In this document: in pieces, positions 56,677-64,000 of the stretch | Numbering within the stretch: the first letter of the stretch is position 1 | How the letters are laid out: each line of letters begins with the position of its first letter | Assembly: GCF_014202075.1 (NCBI RefSeq) | Contig: NZ_JACHFZ010000002.1 | Coordinates: forward strand, 558,001-622,000 | Length of the DNA: 64,000 nucleotides | Reading direction: 5' to 3' | Source of the DNA: Brevundimonas basaltis | Lineage (GTDB): Bacteria; Pseudomonadota; Alphaproteobacteria; Caulobacterales; Caulobacteraceae | Notes under the pieces: model-generated | Databases searched by the model: none | Told to the model about the DNA's origin: nothing | Seen by the model: the letters and a program-made list of their open reading frames with translations, nothing else | Program-made: the position numbers and the translations under genes

Positions 56677-57798
56677 TCAGGCCACCAGGACGTAAACGTC
56701 GGAGTCCTCGGTGCGTCCGGCCAGGCCGGTTTCGAAATCCATGAACACGTCGATCAACTCCTCGACGCCGACCGGCGGAGCGCCGGGGCCGAAACGGAAC
56801 TGCCAGAAGCTGACCACGTGCTGGACGGCGCCCAGTTGCTCGCCCAGCGACGTGAACAGGCGCGGCGCCCGGAGCAGAAAGTCGCGAAAGCCGCCGGGTC
56901 GAGCGTCGAGCGTCAGTTCCGCATAGGCGTCGTCATATATGCGCAGGGTGCGGGCCGCATCCTCGCAGACCGCAAGGATGCGGTCCCCGAGAACTTGGCG
57001 ACTGCGGTCCAGATAATCGCGCGCGGTGCGGTCCTGGATGCCGATCGGCTTGATGGTCCGGACCGCGGCGGCCACGCTGTGGACGTCGCCGGTGAGTTTG
57101 GCGAGCACCCATTTGTAATAGAGGAAGCCCTTCCAGCAGAAGATGCCCTCCTGATACTCCTCCGGCCTCAGCTGCAGGGTCTGCTGCAGCTCTTCCATCC
57201 GGTCACCGGGGGTGTTTGAGAGAATTTTGTCGGCCAGTCGGCGGATCGACTCGCTGGGGTCGGTTCCTCCGCCGAGGCTGAGCGTGACCAGCGGGCGAAC
57301 CTCGCCCTCGACGAATTGCAACATCTGGGTCAGATCGTGCTCGCTGATCGAGAAATAGCAGGGGGCGGGCTCGATGCCGCTCCGCCGTAACTGTTCGCGC
57401 AGCAGGAAGGGGTCCAGCGAGGGCAGGGCGTCGATCAGTTTCAGGGTCGCCATGTCGGGGTGCCCCCTTTCGATCCCGAACGCCGTGCGCATCATTCGCT
57501 CGAAACTTTGCTGGCCCACAAAGATGTACCGGCCGCCGCTCTTCAGGTCGGTGGAGTCGAACGGTATGACGATCTTGGTCGCGACCTGGCGGCGCGGCCG
57601 GAAGGCGTCGAGCTCGTTGCGACGCAGGCGGTGCTTGATGATCAGGGCGCGATTAAGCGTCGACGTATGGAACAGCGGACTGGCCATCCAGTCCGGGTCA
57701 AACCCGTGATCCTCGTAGACCATGTGCAGGTTCAGGACGCGGGCGGTCGACGCCGTACGACGCAGGTGTGCCAGGTTGCGGATCGCGCGGTCTGTCAT
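56677..57798 (-). CDS. Hypothetical protein (373 aa), unknown
   Basis: The 373-residue protein starts MTDRAIRNLAHLRRTASTAR and has no signal peptide or membrane helix. It is mainly helical with aromatic-rich patches (GIFCWKGFLYYKWVLAK) and an FDSTDLKSGGRYIFVGQQSF segment near residue 75-95. I recognise no catalytic or structural motif. It converges with ahcY. Codon use is a little less GC-extreme than in neighbours. A start at 57798 is chosen since the upstream frame turns Arg/Pro-rich, probably shadow. Confidence 0.65.
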   Translation of the reverse strand: MTDRAIRNLAHLRRTASTARVLNLHMVYEDHGFDPDWMASPLFHTSTLNRALIIKHRLRRNELDAFRPRRQVATKIVIPFDSTDLKSGGRYIFVGQQSFERMMRTAFGIERGHPDMATLKLIDALPSLDPFLLREQLRRSGIEPAPCYFSISEHDLTQMLQFVEGEVRPLVTLSLGGGTDPSESIRRLADKILSNTPGDRMEELQQTLQLRPEEYQEGIFCWKGFLYYKWVLAKLTGDVHSVAAAVRTIKPIGIQDRTARDYLDRSRQVLGDRILAVCEDAARTLRIYDDAYAELTLDARPGGFRDFLLRAPRLFTSLGEQLGAVQHVVSFWQFRFGPGAPPVGVEELIDVFMDFETGLAGRTEDSDVYVLVA

Positions 57799-57888
57799 CG
57801 GCCCTCTCAGGCGCATCCAAGCACCAAAACATGACCAACGGCTTAGCCCCGGCTGGCGTCGCGCCGGACCGGGGCCTAGAACCCCGCC

Positions 57889-58095
57889 ATGGGAACCGTA
57901 TTCGACATCCTCGTCTTCGTCGCCATCGGGGCGGTCGCCGTCACCCTCGGCTTCGGTATTCGCTCGCTCTACAAGACCGGGCCGGAGGCGCGCTCGCGCT
58001 CCAACAAGCTGATGCGCCTCAGGGTCGCGCTGCAGGCCCTGGCCGTGGTGCTGCTGGTCGTCGCCATGTGGTGGAAATCGACGCACGGAGGCTGA
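57889..58095 (+). CDS. Twin-transmembrane (HIG1-like) small protein (68 aa)
   Basis: Two helices, TVFDILVFVAIGAVAVTLGF and LQALAVVLLVVAMWW, flank a polar linker (RSLYKTGPEARSRSNKLMRL) resembling the HIG1 domain. In alphaproteobacteria such a protein is often encoded just before the cobalamin adenosyltransferase and etfBA, as here. It may associate with respiratory complexes. Four nt separate its stop from the next start. Confidence 0.75.
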   Translation: MGTVFDILVFVAIGAVAVTLGFGIRSLYKTGPEARSRSNKLMRLRVALQALAVVLLVVAMWWKSTHGG

Positions 58096-58099
58096 GCTC

Positions 58100-58672
58100 A
58101 TGGTCGTACTCAACCGCATCTACACGAAGACCGGCGACGGCGGCGACACCCGCCTCGCCTCCGGCGCGCCGGTGTCCAAGACCGATCCCCGGGTCGAAGC
58201 CTACGGCGCCGTCGACGAGCTGAACGCCGTGATCGGGGTCGCCCGGCTGCACTCGGGTCAGAACGACCGCATCGACGCCATGCTCGGCCGCATCCAGAAC
58301 GAGCTGTTCGACCTCGGCGCCGATCTGGCCACCCCACACGACCCTGCCCCCAAATGGGAGGCCCTGCGCATCGTCGACCGCCAGGTCGAACGGCTCGAAT
58401 CCGAGATCGACTGGATGAACGAGTGTCAGAAGCCGCTGGACAGCTTCATCCTGCCCGGCGGCTCGCCGCTCTCGGCCCACCTGCATCTGGCCCGCACCGT
58501 CTGCCGCCGCGCCGAGCGCGACGCCATTCGCGCCGTCGAGGCCGGCCGCGAGCTGTCGCCGGCGGCGCTCCGCTATCTCAATCGCCTGTCCGACCACCTG
58601 TTCGTCGCCGCCCGTCGCGCCAATGGCCACGGGGCCGACGATGTGAAGTGGATCCCCGGCGCGACCCGCTGA
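58100..58672 (+). CDS. PduO-type cob(I)yrinic acid a,c-diamide adenosyltransferase
   Basis: The 190-residue helical trimeric enzyme has ATP-binding KTGDGGDTRLASG near its N-terminus, DPRVEAYGAVDELNAVIGVA and the late motif LRYLNRLSDHLFVAAR. It attaches the 5'-deoxyadenosyl group of ATP to cobalamin. Situated between the HIG1-like gene and etfBA. Commonly called cobO or pduO; the PduO type is clear. Confidence 0.94.
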   Translation: MVVLNRIYTKTGDGGDTRLASGAPVSKTDPRVEAYGAVDELNAVIGVARLHSGQNDRIDAMLGRIQNELFDLGADLATPHDPAPKWEALRIVDRQVERLESEIDWMNECQKPLDSFILPGGSPLSAHLHLARTVCRRAERDAIRAVEAGRELSPAALRYLNRLSDHLFVAARRANGHGADDVKWIPGATR

Positions 58673-58675
58673 GCC

Positions 58676-59008
58676 CTACTGGTTCGCCAGCGCCGCCCGC
58701 TGCCGGTCGGCGTCCGCGTCCCGCGCCGCCTTCTGGGCCCGCAGCCCATCCTCGATCGCCACCAGTTCGCGGTTCTTGGCCGCCGAGGCCTCGGCCCGGG
58801 TCTGGCCCGCCGGCCGGCCCGTGATCTCGGCGATCGAGACCGGCGTGGCGCAGATCTCCGTCTCCCGGTCCCACCAGCGTCCGCCCGCCTCGCACCGCTC
58901 CTCGGGCGCGATGACCAGCGTCCGGTAGGCGAACACCCCGCCCAGCAGCACCGCGAAGGTGGCCAGGAAGATCACGCTCAGTCGCTTCATGGTCAGCAGG
59001 CGGTGCAT
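58676..59008 (-). CDS. Hypothetical exported or membrane-anchored protein (110 aa)
   Basis: ATG 59008 has GGAAG six nt upstream and is preferred over ATG 58990 (MKRLSV). The N-terminal hydrophobic segment ([19 protein letters not shown]) is followed by a cysteine pair in [19 protein letters not shown], then a charged helical tail with many Ala, Arg and Glu. A small envelope protein with a possible disulfide; no family recognised. It points away from etfB. Confidence 0.6.
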   Translation of the reverse strand: MHRLLTMKRLSVIFLATFAVLLGGVFAYRTLVIAPEERCEAGGRWWDRETEICATPVSIAEITGRPAGQTRAEASAAKNRELVAIEDGLRAQKAARDADADRQRAALANQ

Positions 59009-59131
59009 CGAAGACTTCCGTTCTGGCTCAGGCGCGGGGCAACGGCCCCGTTGACGCCGCGTTACGTTGACAGGCCGGGGCGGGCGTTCCATTCCCTGCC
59101 CCCACATTCCGGCGATCTGATGGACAGCGCA

Positions 59132-59896
59132 ATGAAGGTACTCGTCCCCGTCAAACGGGTGATCGACTATAACGTCAAGGCCCGCGTCAAGGCGGACCAG
59201 ACCGGCGTCGATCTGGCTAACGTCAAGATGAGCATGAACCCGTTCGACGAAATCGCCGTCGAGGAAGCGGTCCGGCTCAAGGAAGGCAAGGAACACCACG
59301 CCGCCGGCACGGCCGACGAGATCGTGGTCGTCTCCATCGGCGTCCAGCAGGCGCAGGAAACCATCCGCACCGCCCTGGCCATGGGCGCCGACCGCGGCCT
59401 GCTGATCCAGTCCGACACCGACCTCGAGCCCCTCGCCGTCGCCAAACTGCTCAAGGCGGTGGTCGACGAGGAGAAGCCCGACCTGATCCTGATGGGCAAA
59501 CAGTCGATCGACGGCGACAACAACGCGGTCGGCCAGATGCTGGCCGCCCTGCTCGACTGGCCCCAGGCCACCTTCGCCGGGAAACTGGTCATCGAGGGCG
59601 GCAAGGCGACCGTGACGCGTGAAGTCGATGGCGGCCTGCAGACCCTGGCCGCGACCCTGCCGGCCGTGGTCACCGTCGACCTGCGCCTCAACACCCCGCG
59701 CTACGCCTCCCTGCCCAACATCATGAAGGCCAAGAAGAAGGAGATCGCCATGAAGGCGGTCGCCGACTACGGCGTCGATACGGCGCCGCGCCTGACCGTG
59801 CAGAAGGTCACCGAACCGCCCAAGCGCTCCGCCGGCGTCAAGGTCACCGACGCGGCCGATCTGGTCGCCAAACTCAAGACCGCGGGGGTCCTCTAA
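59132..59896 (+). CDS. etfB: Electron transfer flavoprotein subunit beta
   Basis: The 254-residue protein begins [20 protein letters not shown], the family start; ATG 59120 would add four residues. AMP-binding and structural motifs: [37 protein letters not shown] and the signature [20 protein letters not shown]. With EtfA it collects electrons from acyl-CoA and other dehydrogenases and passes them to ETF-ubiquinone oxidoreductase. Its stop overlaps the etfA start (TAATG). Confidence 0.98.
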   Translation: MKVLVPVKRVIDYNVKARVKADQTGVDLANVKMSMNPFDEIAVEEAVRLKEGKEHHAAGTADEIVVVSIGVQQAQETIRTALAMGADRGLLIQSDTDLEPLAVAKLLKAVVDEEKPDLILMGKQSIDGDNNAVGQMLAALLDWPQATFAGKLVIEGGKATVTREVDGGLQTLAATLPAVVTVDLRLNTPRYASLPNIMKAKKKEIAMKAVADYGVDTAPRLTVQKVTEPPKRSAGVKVTDAADLVAKLKTAGVL

Positions 59897-60825
59897 TGGC
59901 CGTTCTCGTCATCGCCGACCGCGACGGGGATACCGTCCGCGACACCACCCACAAGACCGTCACCGCGGCGCTCAAGCTGTCGGGCGACGTCGACGTCCTG
60001 GTCATCGGCCAGGGGTCCAGGGCCGCCGCCGACGCCGCCGCGAAGATCGCCCGCGTGCGCAAGGTGCTGCTGGCCGAATCCGACGCCCTGTCGCACCAGC
60101 TGGCCGAGGCGGTCGAGGCCACCGTCCTCGCGCTCGCCGACGGCTATGACGCCGTCCTCGCCCCGGCCACCACCGACGGCAAGAACTACATGCCGCGCAT
60201 CGCCGCCAAGCTGGATGTCGCCCCCATCTCCGACATCGTCGAGGTGGTCTCCAACGACACCTTCACCCGCCCGATCTACGCCGGCAATGCCCTGGAGACG
60301 ATCCAGACCGCCGACGCGAAGAAGGTCATCACCGTCCGCCCGACCGCCTTCGACGCGGCCGGCGAGGGCGGCTCCGCCTCGGTCGAGGCCGTCGCGGGCG
60401 CCGACGCCGGCAAGGCCGCCTTCGTCTCCGAGGAGATGGTCAAGTCCGACCGTCCGGAACTCGGCGCCGCGAAGATCGTCGTCTCCGGCGGCCGCGCCCT
60501 CGGCTCGGCCGAGGAATTCCACGCCGTCATGGACCCGCTGGCCGACAAGCTGGGCGCCGCCGTCGGGGCCTCGCGCGCCGCCGTCGACGCCGGCTACGCC
60601 CCCAACGACTACCAGGTCGGCCAGACCGGCAAGGTCGTCGCTCCGGGCCTCTACATCGCCATCGGCATCTCGGGCGCCATCCAGCACCTCGCCGGGATGA
60701 AGGACTCCAAGATCATCGTCGCCATCAACAAGGACCCCGACGCCCCGATCTTCCAGGTCGCCGACTTCGGCTGGGTCGCGGATTACAAGACGGCGGTGCC
60801 GGAGCTGATGACGGCGCTGGGATAG
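59896..60825 (+). CDS. etfA: Electron transfer flavoprotein subunit alpha
   Basis: The 309-residue FAD-binding partner of EtfB shows [40 protein letters not shown] and the C-terminal signature [20 protein letters not shown], then [20 protein letters not shown]. It is translationally coupled to etfB. Together with the upstream adenosyltransferase, the context suggests fatty-acid or branched-chain oxidation, including B12-dependent steps, though the dehydrogenases are elsewhere. Confidence 0.98.
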   Translation: MAVLVIADRDGDTVRDTTHKTVTAALKLSGDVDVLVIGQGSRAAADAAAKIARVRKVLLAESDALSHQLAEAVEATVLALADGYDAVLAPATTDGKNYMPRIAAKLDVAPISDIVEVVSNDTFTRPIYAGNALETIQTADAKKVITVRPTAFDAAGEGGSASVEAVAGADAGKAAFVSEEMVKSDRPELGAAKIVVSGGRALGSAEEFHAVMDPLADKLGAAVGASRAAVDAGYAPNDYQVGQTGKVVAPGLYIAIGISGAIQHLAGMKDSKIIVAINKDPDAPIFQVADFGWVADYKTAVPELMTALG

Positions 60826-60966
60826 GACCCCTTCTCGTGCGGGCGCCTCCTCCTGACAGGAAAATCGCGCCAAGCCTACCTCGCCCGGCTTACGGGCTTC
60901 CTGTCGTGAACGAACGCACTGTTCAATCATCGCAGGCGTCGATGGTCTTCAGGTGCCCTTAGACGG

Positions 60967-61689
60967 CTAGGTTGGGTCCGGGGTGAACGCTGAATCCAAG
61001 AAATGTGCCTGCTGACGAGGCATGCTTCGATAAATTCCATAATGTTTCGTGACTTGGTCGCGCGGCTCGAAGGGCTGTAGCGAGCCAAACTGCATCGTGT
61101 ATTTCCACTCTCCTTCAGCGTGAAGTTTGTATAGCGCGGCAACTCCTACTATTACGGAAAAATACTCATACTTTTCAGTTCGCGGCAGGTGTTTAATCTG
61201 ACTTATGCCCTGTCTTATACTGTCACCCGGAAACAATGCCCGGGGATGGTGTGGCCCAGTGCTGAGTAGGCGAGCCTTGATTTCGTCCGCTTGATCAGGA
61301 CCGGTCGCGATGAACACGTCGTAAGCTATCCCGCATTGCATCGCTGGCGTTTGGCCGATGTTTTTGATGATGTAGTCGACTTGACAGCTAACAGCTGTGG
61401 GGTCTGAGGGATCGCTGAGGCCGAAGAAAACCCGCTCGATCGACAGGGTGAGCCATGGTCGGCTCGTGATGGCGGCCGCGTCAGCGGCCGCGCTTGCGGC
61501 CTGCGCACTGGCTACCGCGGCCTTCGCGGCTTGCTCAGTCGATTTGAGTTGCCGCCAGATAAAGACGAGACCGCCCCCGGTCAAAGCTAAGCTCGCCAGA
61601 CCGATTACCCATGCTGCAGCCGCCGACCACGATGCAAAGTAGGCCGCGTCCCTTGCTGCCGCTGTTGCTTCGAAAGTGTATGAAGCCAT
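60967..61689 (-). CDS. Hypothetical membrane-anchored protein in an atypical segment (240 aa)
   Basis: An N-terminal membrane helix (WVIGLASLALTGGGLVFIW) is followed by an Ala-rich coiled-coil-like stretch and a soluble C-terminal domain (about 75-235), with TSRPWLTLSIERVFFGLSD and IIKNIGQTPAMQCGIAYD, a beta-sandwich-like pattern. Proteins of this layout are often found in mobile regions. Its codon use (many A/T-ending codons) and A/T-richer flanks differ from etfA on one side and the amidohydrolases on the other, so it appears acquired. Role unknown. Confidence 0.6.
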   Translation of the reverse strand: MASYTFEATAAARDAAYFASWSAAAAWVIGLASLALTGGGLVFIWRQLKSTEQAAKAAVASAQAASAAADAAAITSRPWLTLSIERVFFGLSDPSDPTAVSCQVDYIIKNIGQTPAMQCGIAYDVFIATGPDQADEIKARLLSTGPHHPRALFPGDSIRQGISQIKHLPRTEKYEYFSVIVGVAALYKLHAEGEWKYTMQFGSLQPFEPRDQVTKHYGIYRSMPRQQAHFLDSAFTPDPT

Positions 61690-61898
61690 AACTCCCCCTC
61701 GGCTTGGTGTTATCTATGACCGACCCGTGGCCCGGCTAGCCCCAAAAGGAGGCAGCTGTCGGGGACCCATCTGGCGCTTGGTCACCCGCCTTACCGACTT
61801 GTAATATTTCCGCCCTTGTCGTGGCGGCGCGCAGCCCGTTGTAATCCCTCCCGACCGGCGCCCCCGTTCTCGGCGGGGCGCATCAGGGGGATGTTTCA

Positions 61899-63383
61899 AT
61901 GAGATTCCAGCGCCTGCGGGGCGTCAGCCTCGCCGCCATCGCCTGCGTGGCCCTCACGGCCTGCGCCACCACCGGCGGCGACAGCCCGGCCAGCGCCGAC
62001 GGCTCGTCCGACCGCGCCGCCAGCCGCAAGCCGCTGGCCACCGGCCTTGACCCCGCCGCCAACCCCGATCCCTTCCCTTCGACCTATCGCGGCCTGCCGC
62101 GCGAGAACATGGCCATCGTCGGCGGGACGGTGTTCACCGGCGCCGGCCAGCGCATCGACAACGGCGTGGTCATCGTCACCGACGGCCGGGTCGCCGCCGT
62201 CGGCCCGGCCTCGACCGCCATCCCCGCCGGCCACCGCCGCGTCGACGCCGCCGGGCGCTTCGTCACCCCCGGCGTGATCGACACCCACAGCCACCTCGGC
62301 GTCTATCCCTCGCCCGGCGTGCAGGGCATGAGCGACGGCAACGAGGCCACCAATCCCAACACCGCCCAGGTCTGGGCCGAGCATTCGATCTGGCCCCAGG
62401 ACCCCGGCTTCAACGCCGCCCGCGCCGGCGGCGTCACCACCCTCCAGATCCTGCCCGGCTCGGCCAATCTGTTCGGCGGCCGCGGCGTCACCGTCCGCAA
62501 CATCCCCTCGGTGACCATGCAGGGCATGAAGATGCCCGGCGCCCCCTACGGCCTGAAGATGGCCTGCGGCGAGAACCCCAGCCGCGTCTACGGCGGCCGC
62601 AACTCCTCGCCCGCCACCGGCATGGGCAATGTCGCCGGCTATCGCGCCGCCTTCATCGCCGCCCGCGACTACAAGGCCAAATGGGACAAATGGTACGCCG
62701 ACGGCGAGGGCTCGCCCCCGACCCGCAACCTGCAACTGGAAACCCTCGCCGGCGTCCTCGACGGCTCGGTGCTGATCCAGAACCACTGCTACCGCGCCGA
62801 CGAAATGGCGGTGATGATCGATATCGCCAAGGAATTCGGCTATAAAATCACCGCCTTCCACCACGCCATCGAGGCCTACAAGGTCGCACCCCTGCTGGCC
62901 CGCGAAGGCATCTGCGCCGACATGTGGACCGGCTGGTGGGGCTTCAAGATGGAGGCGCTCGATGCGGTCGAGGCCAACGCCGCCCTCGTCGACGCGCCCG
63001 AGGGCTCCTGCGCCGTCATCCACTCCGACGACGCCGAACTGACCCAGCGCCTCAATCAGGAGGCCGCCGCCGCCCTCGCCGCCGGCCGCCGCATGGGCAT
63101 GGACATCTCCGAGGAACGGGCCATCAGCTGGATCACCCTCAACCCGGCCCGCTCGCTCGGCATCGCCGACCAGACCGGCTCGCTCGAGGCCGGCAAGCGC
63201 GCCGACGTGGTCATCTGGAGCGCCAATCCGTTCAGCGTCTACGCCCGCGCCGATCAGGTCTTCATCGACGGCGGCCTCGCCTTCGACCGCTTCAATCCGG
63301 CCTACCAGCCGGTCTCCGACTTCGAACTCGGCCAGCCCGGCTACGGCGTCTCCGCCGCCAACGTGACGCAGGGAGCCCGCTGA
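61899..63383 (+). CDS. Lipid-anchored amidohydrolase (metal-dependent)
   Basis: The 494-residue protein has a lipoprotein signal (MRFQRLRGVSLAAIACVALT, then AC, lipidated Cys22). An amidohydrolase domain has the N-terminal beta-subdomain (MAIVGGTVFTGAGQRIDNGV), the metal HxH in TPGVIDTHSHLGVY, a later AFHHAIEAYK, and Asp in CAVIHSDDAELTQ. The C-terminus has NPARSLGIADQTGSLEAGKR. Imidazolonepropionase-like/dipeptidase relatives; substrate unknown, probably an amide or peptide in the periplasm. Coupled to a second amidohydrolase by TGATG. Confidence 0.9.
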   Translation: MRFQRLRGVSLAAIACVALTACATTGGDSPASADGSSDRAASRKPLATGLDPAANPDPFPSTYRGLPRENMAIVGGTVFTGAGQRIDNGVVIVTDGRVAAVGPASTAIPAGHRRVDAAGRFVTPGVIDTHSHLGVYPSPGVQGMSDGNEATNPNTAQVWAEHSIWPQDPGFNAARAGGVTTLQILPGSANLFGGRGVTVRNIPSVTMQGMKMPGAPYGLKMACGENPSRVYGGRNSSPATGMGNVAGYRAAFIAARDYKAKWDKWYADGEGSPPTRNLQLETLAGVLDGSVLIQNHCYRADEMAVMIDIAKEFGYKITAFHHAIEAYKVAPLLAREGICADMWTGWWGFKMEALDAVEANAALVDAPEGSCAVIHSDDAELTQRLNQEAAAALAAGRRMGMDISEERAISWITLNPARSLGIADQTGSLEAGKRADVVIWSANPFSVYARADQVFIDGGLAFDRFNPAYQPVSDFELGQPGYGVSAANVTQGAR

Positions 63384-64000
63384 TGCGCATCCGCAGCCTT
63401 ATCCTCGCCGCCGCTTCGGCGGTCGCCATCGCCTCGCCCGCCCTGGCCCAGGAACTCACCGCCATCACCGGCGGCCGGGTGCTGACCGGAACCTCCGTCA
63501 TCGAGAACGGCACTGTGGTCATCCGCAACGGCCGCGTCGTCTCGGTCGGAACCGGCGCCGCCCCCGCGGGCGCCCGGATCATCGACGCCCGCGGCAAGGT
63601 GGTCGCGCCCGGCTTCGTGGCCGTCGACAGCGGTCTCGGCGGCGGCGAGGTCTCATCCGTCAGCGGGACCAACGACCTGCGCAACGGGGCCAACACCATC
63701 AGCGCCTCGTTCGATGTCAGCTACGGCCTCGATCCGTGGTCCTTCACCCTGCCGGTGGCCCGTCTCGGCGGCATCACCCGCGCCATCGTCGTCCCCAACC
63801 ACCCGGGCGGCGGGGGCGGCGGCCACGCCCATGACGACTCGGACTTCGCCGGCCTCGGCTCGGCCGGTCTGCAGTCGCCCAGCCTGTTCGCCGGTCAGGC
63901 CGCCATCATCCACCTCGCCGAGGGAACCGACATCCTCGTCAAGCCGCGCGTGGCCATGGTGGCCCCGTTCGGCGAGGCCGGCGCCTCGATCGCCGGCGGC
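63383..64000 (+). CDS. Second exported amidohydrolase-like protein, lacking the HxH motif (3' truncated by window)
   Basis: The frame is open from ATG 63383 to the window end, 206 residues. A signal peptide (IRSLILAAASAVAIASPALA, then Q) and the N-terminal amidohydrolase subdomain (ITGGRVLTGTSVIENGTVVI) are clear. Where the HxH metal ligands should follow APGF, it reads VAPGFVAVDSGLGGGEVS, so both His are missing. A His/Gly-rich loop (GGGGGGHAHDD) follows. It may be a non-catalytic partner of the preceding enzyme or use a different site. Confidence 0.8.
   Translation, partial: MRIRSLILAAASAVAIASPALAQELTAITGGRVLTGTSVIENGTVVIRNGRVVSVGTGAAPAGARIIDARGKVVAPGFVAVDSGLGGGEVSSVSGTNDLRNGANTISASFDVSYGLDPWSFTLPVARLGGITRAIVVPNHPGGGGGGHAHDDSDFAGLGSAGLQSPSLFAGQAAIIHLAEGTDILVKPRVAMVAPFGEAGASIAGG

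Overview
The window is GC-rich alphaproteobacterial chromosome with densely packed, often overlapping genes. The gene set fits Caulobacterales, most likely Brevundimonas or a close relative: GTA-type terminase, groESL with a CIRCE element, a YdbH-YnbE-YdbL set, PduO-type adenosyltransferase next to etfBA, LigD plus Ku, and many small secreted or lipid-anchored envelope proteins. The genus is inferred from gene content and composition; there is no rRNA here.

Layout. 1-1.6 kb: end of a GreA/GreB-type factor, a small charged protein, and a tandem pair of secreted proteins built on a 12-residue repeat. 1.4-5.1 kb: convergent ligD and ku (bacterial NHEJ) with a dispersed repeat between them. 5.1-8.3 kb: a KaiC-like double ATPase translationally coupled to a hybrid histidine kinase. 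8.4-10.8 kb: a large and small terminase pair of gene-transfer-agent type plus a small unknown gene, with no other packaging or capsid genes. 11.0-14.6 kb: an AAA ATPase plus subtilisin-like protease pair matching the IetAS toxin-antitoxin/defence type, with visibly different base composition. 14.7-16.9 kb: groESL with terminator and CIRCE. 17-32.8 kb: housekeeping (pgi, DsbD-type reductase, diacylglycerol-kinase-like enzyme, FAH and MaiA, GST, M23 peptidase) mixed with small envelope proteins. 33-41 kb: the ydbH-ynbE-ydbL cluster, a SulP transporter and tryptophan dioxygenase. 40.9-47.2 kb: rplS-trmD, a DUF885 enzyme, glyoxalase, a YqaA-like protein, dsbB and coq7. 47.3-54.1 kb: a phytase-like lipoprotein, cobT, an ABC ATPase, an inverted heptamer array and bioB. 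54.1-64 kb: an aspartyl protease, ahcY behind a perfect 22-bp palindrome, adenosyltransferase, etfBA, a compositionally odd membrane protein and two secreted amidohydrolases, the second running off the window.

How genes work together. ligD and ku form an end-joining module. The ATPase and protease at 11-14.6 kb should act as an addiction or antiphage unit. Stop/start overlaps (1-4 nt) couple kaiC-like/kinase, terS/terL, dsbD/redoxin, DAG kinase/phosphoesterase, FAH/maiA, ynbE/ydbL, bioB/lipoprotein, cobT/phytase-like, etfB/etfA and the two amidohydrolases.

Most notable: the IetAS-like pair beside orphan terminase genes; the 8 x 12-residue repeat protein and its shortened paralogue; the inverted TTAGGGC-type heptamer array; the palindrome before ahcY; and an amidohydrolase that lacks its metal-binding HxH motif. 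Nothing here can be called a wholly new system from sequence alone. The repeat-protein pair and the terminase/IetAS neighbourhood are the least explained parts.
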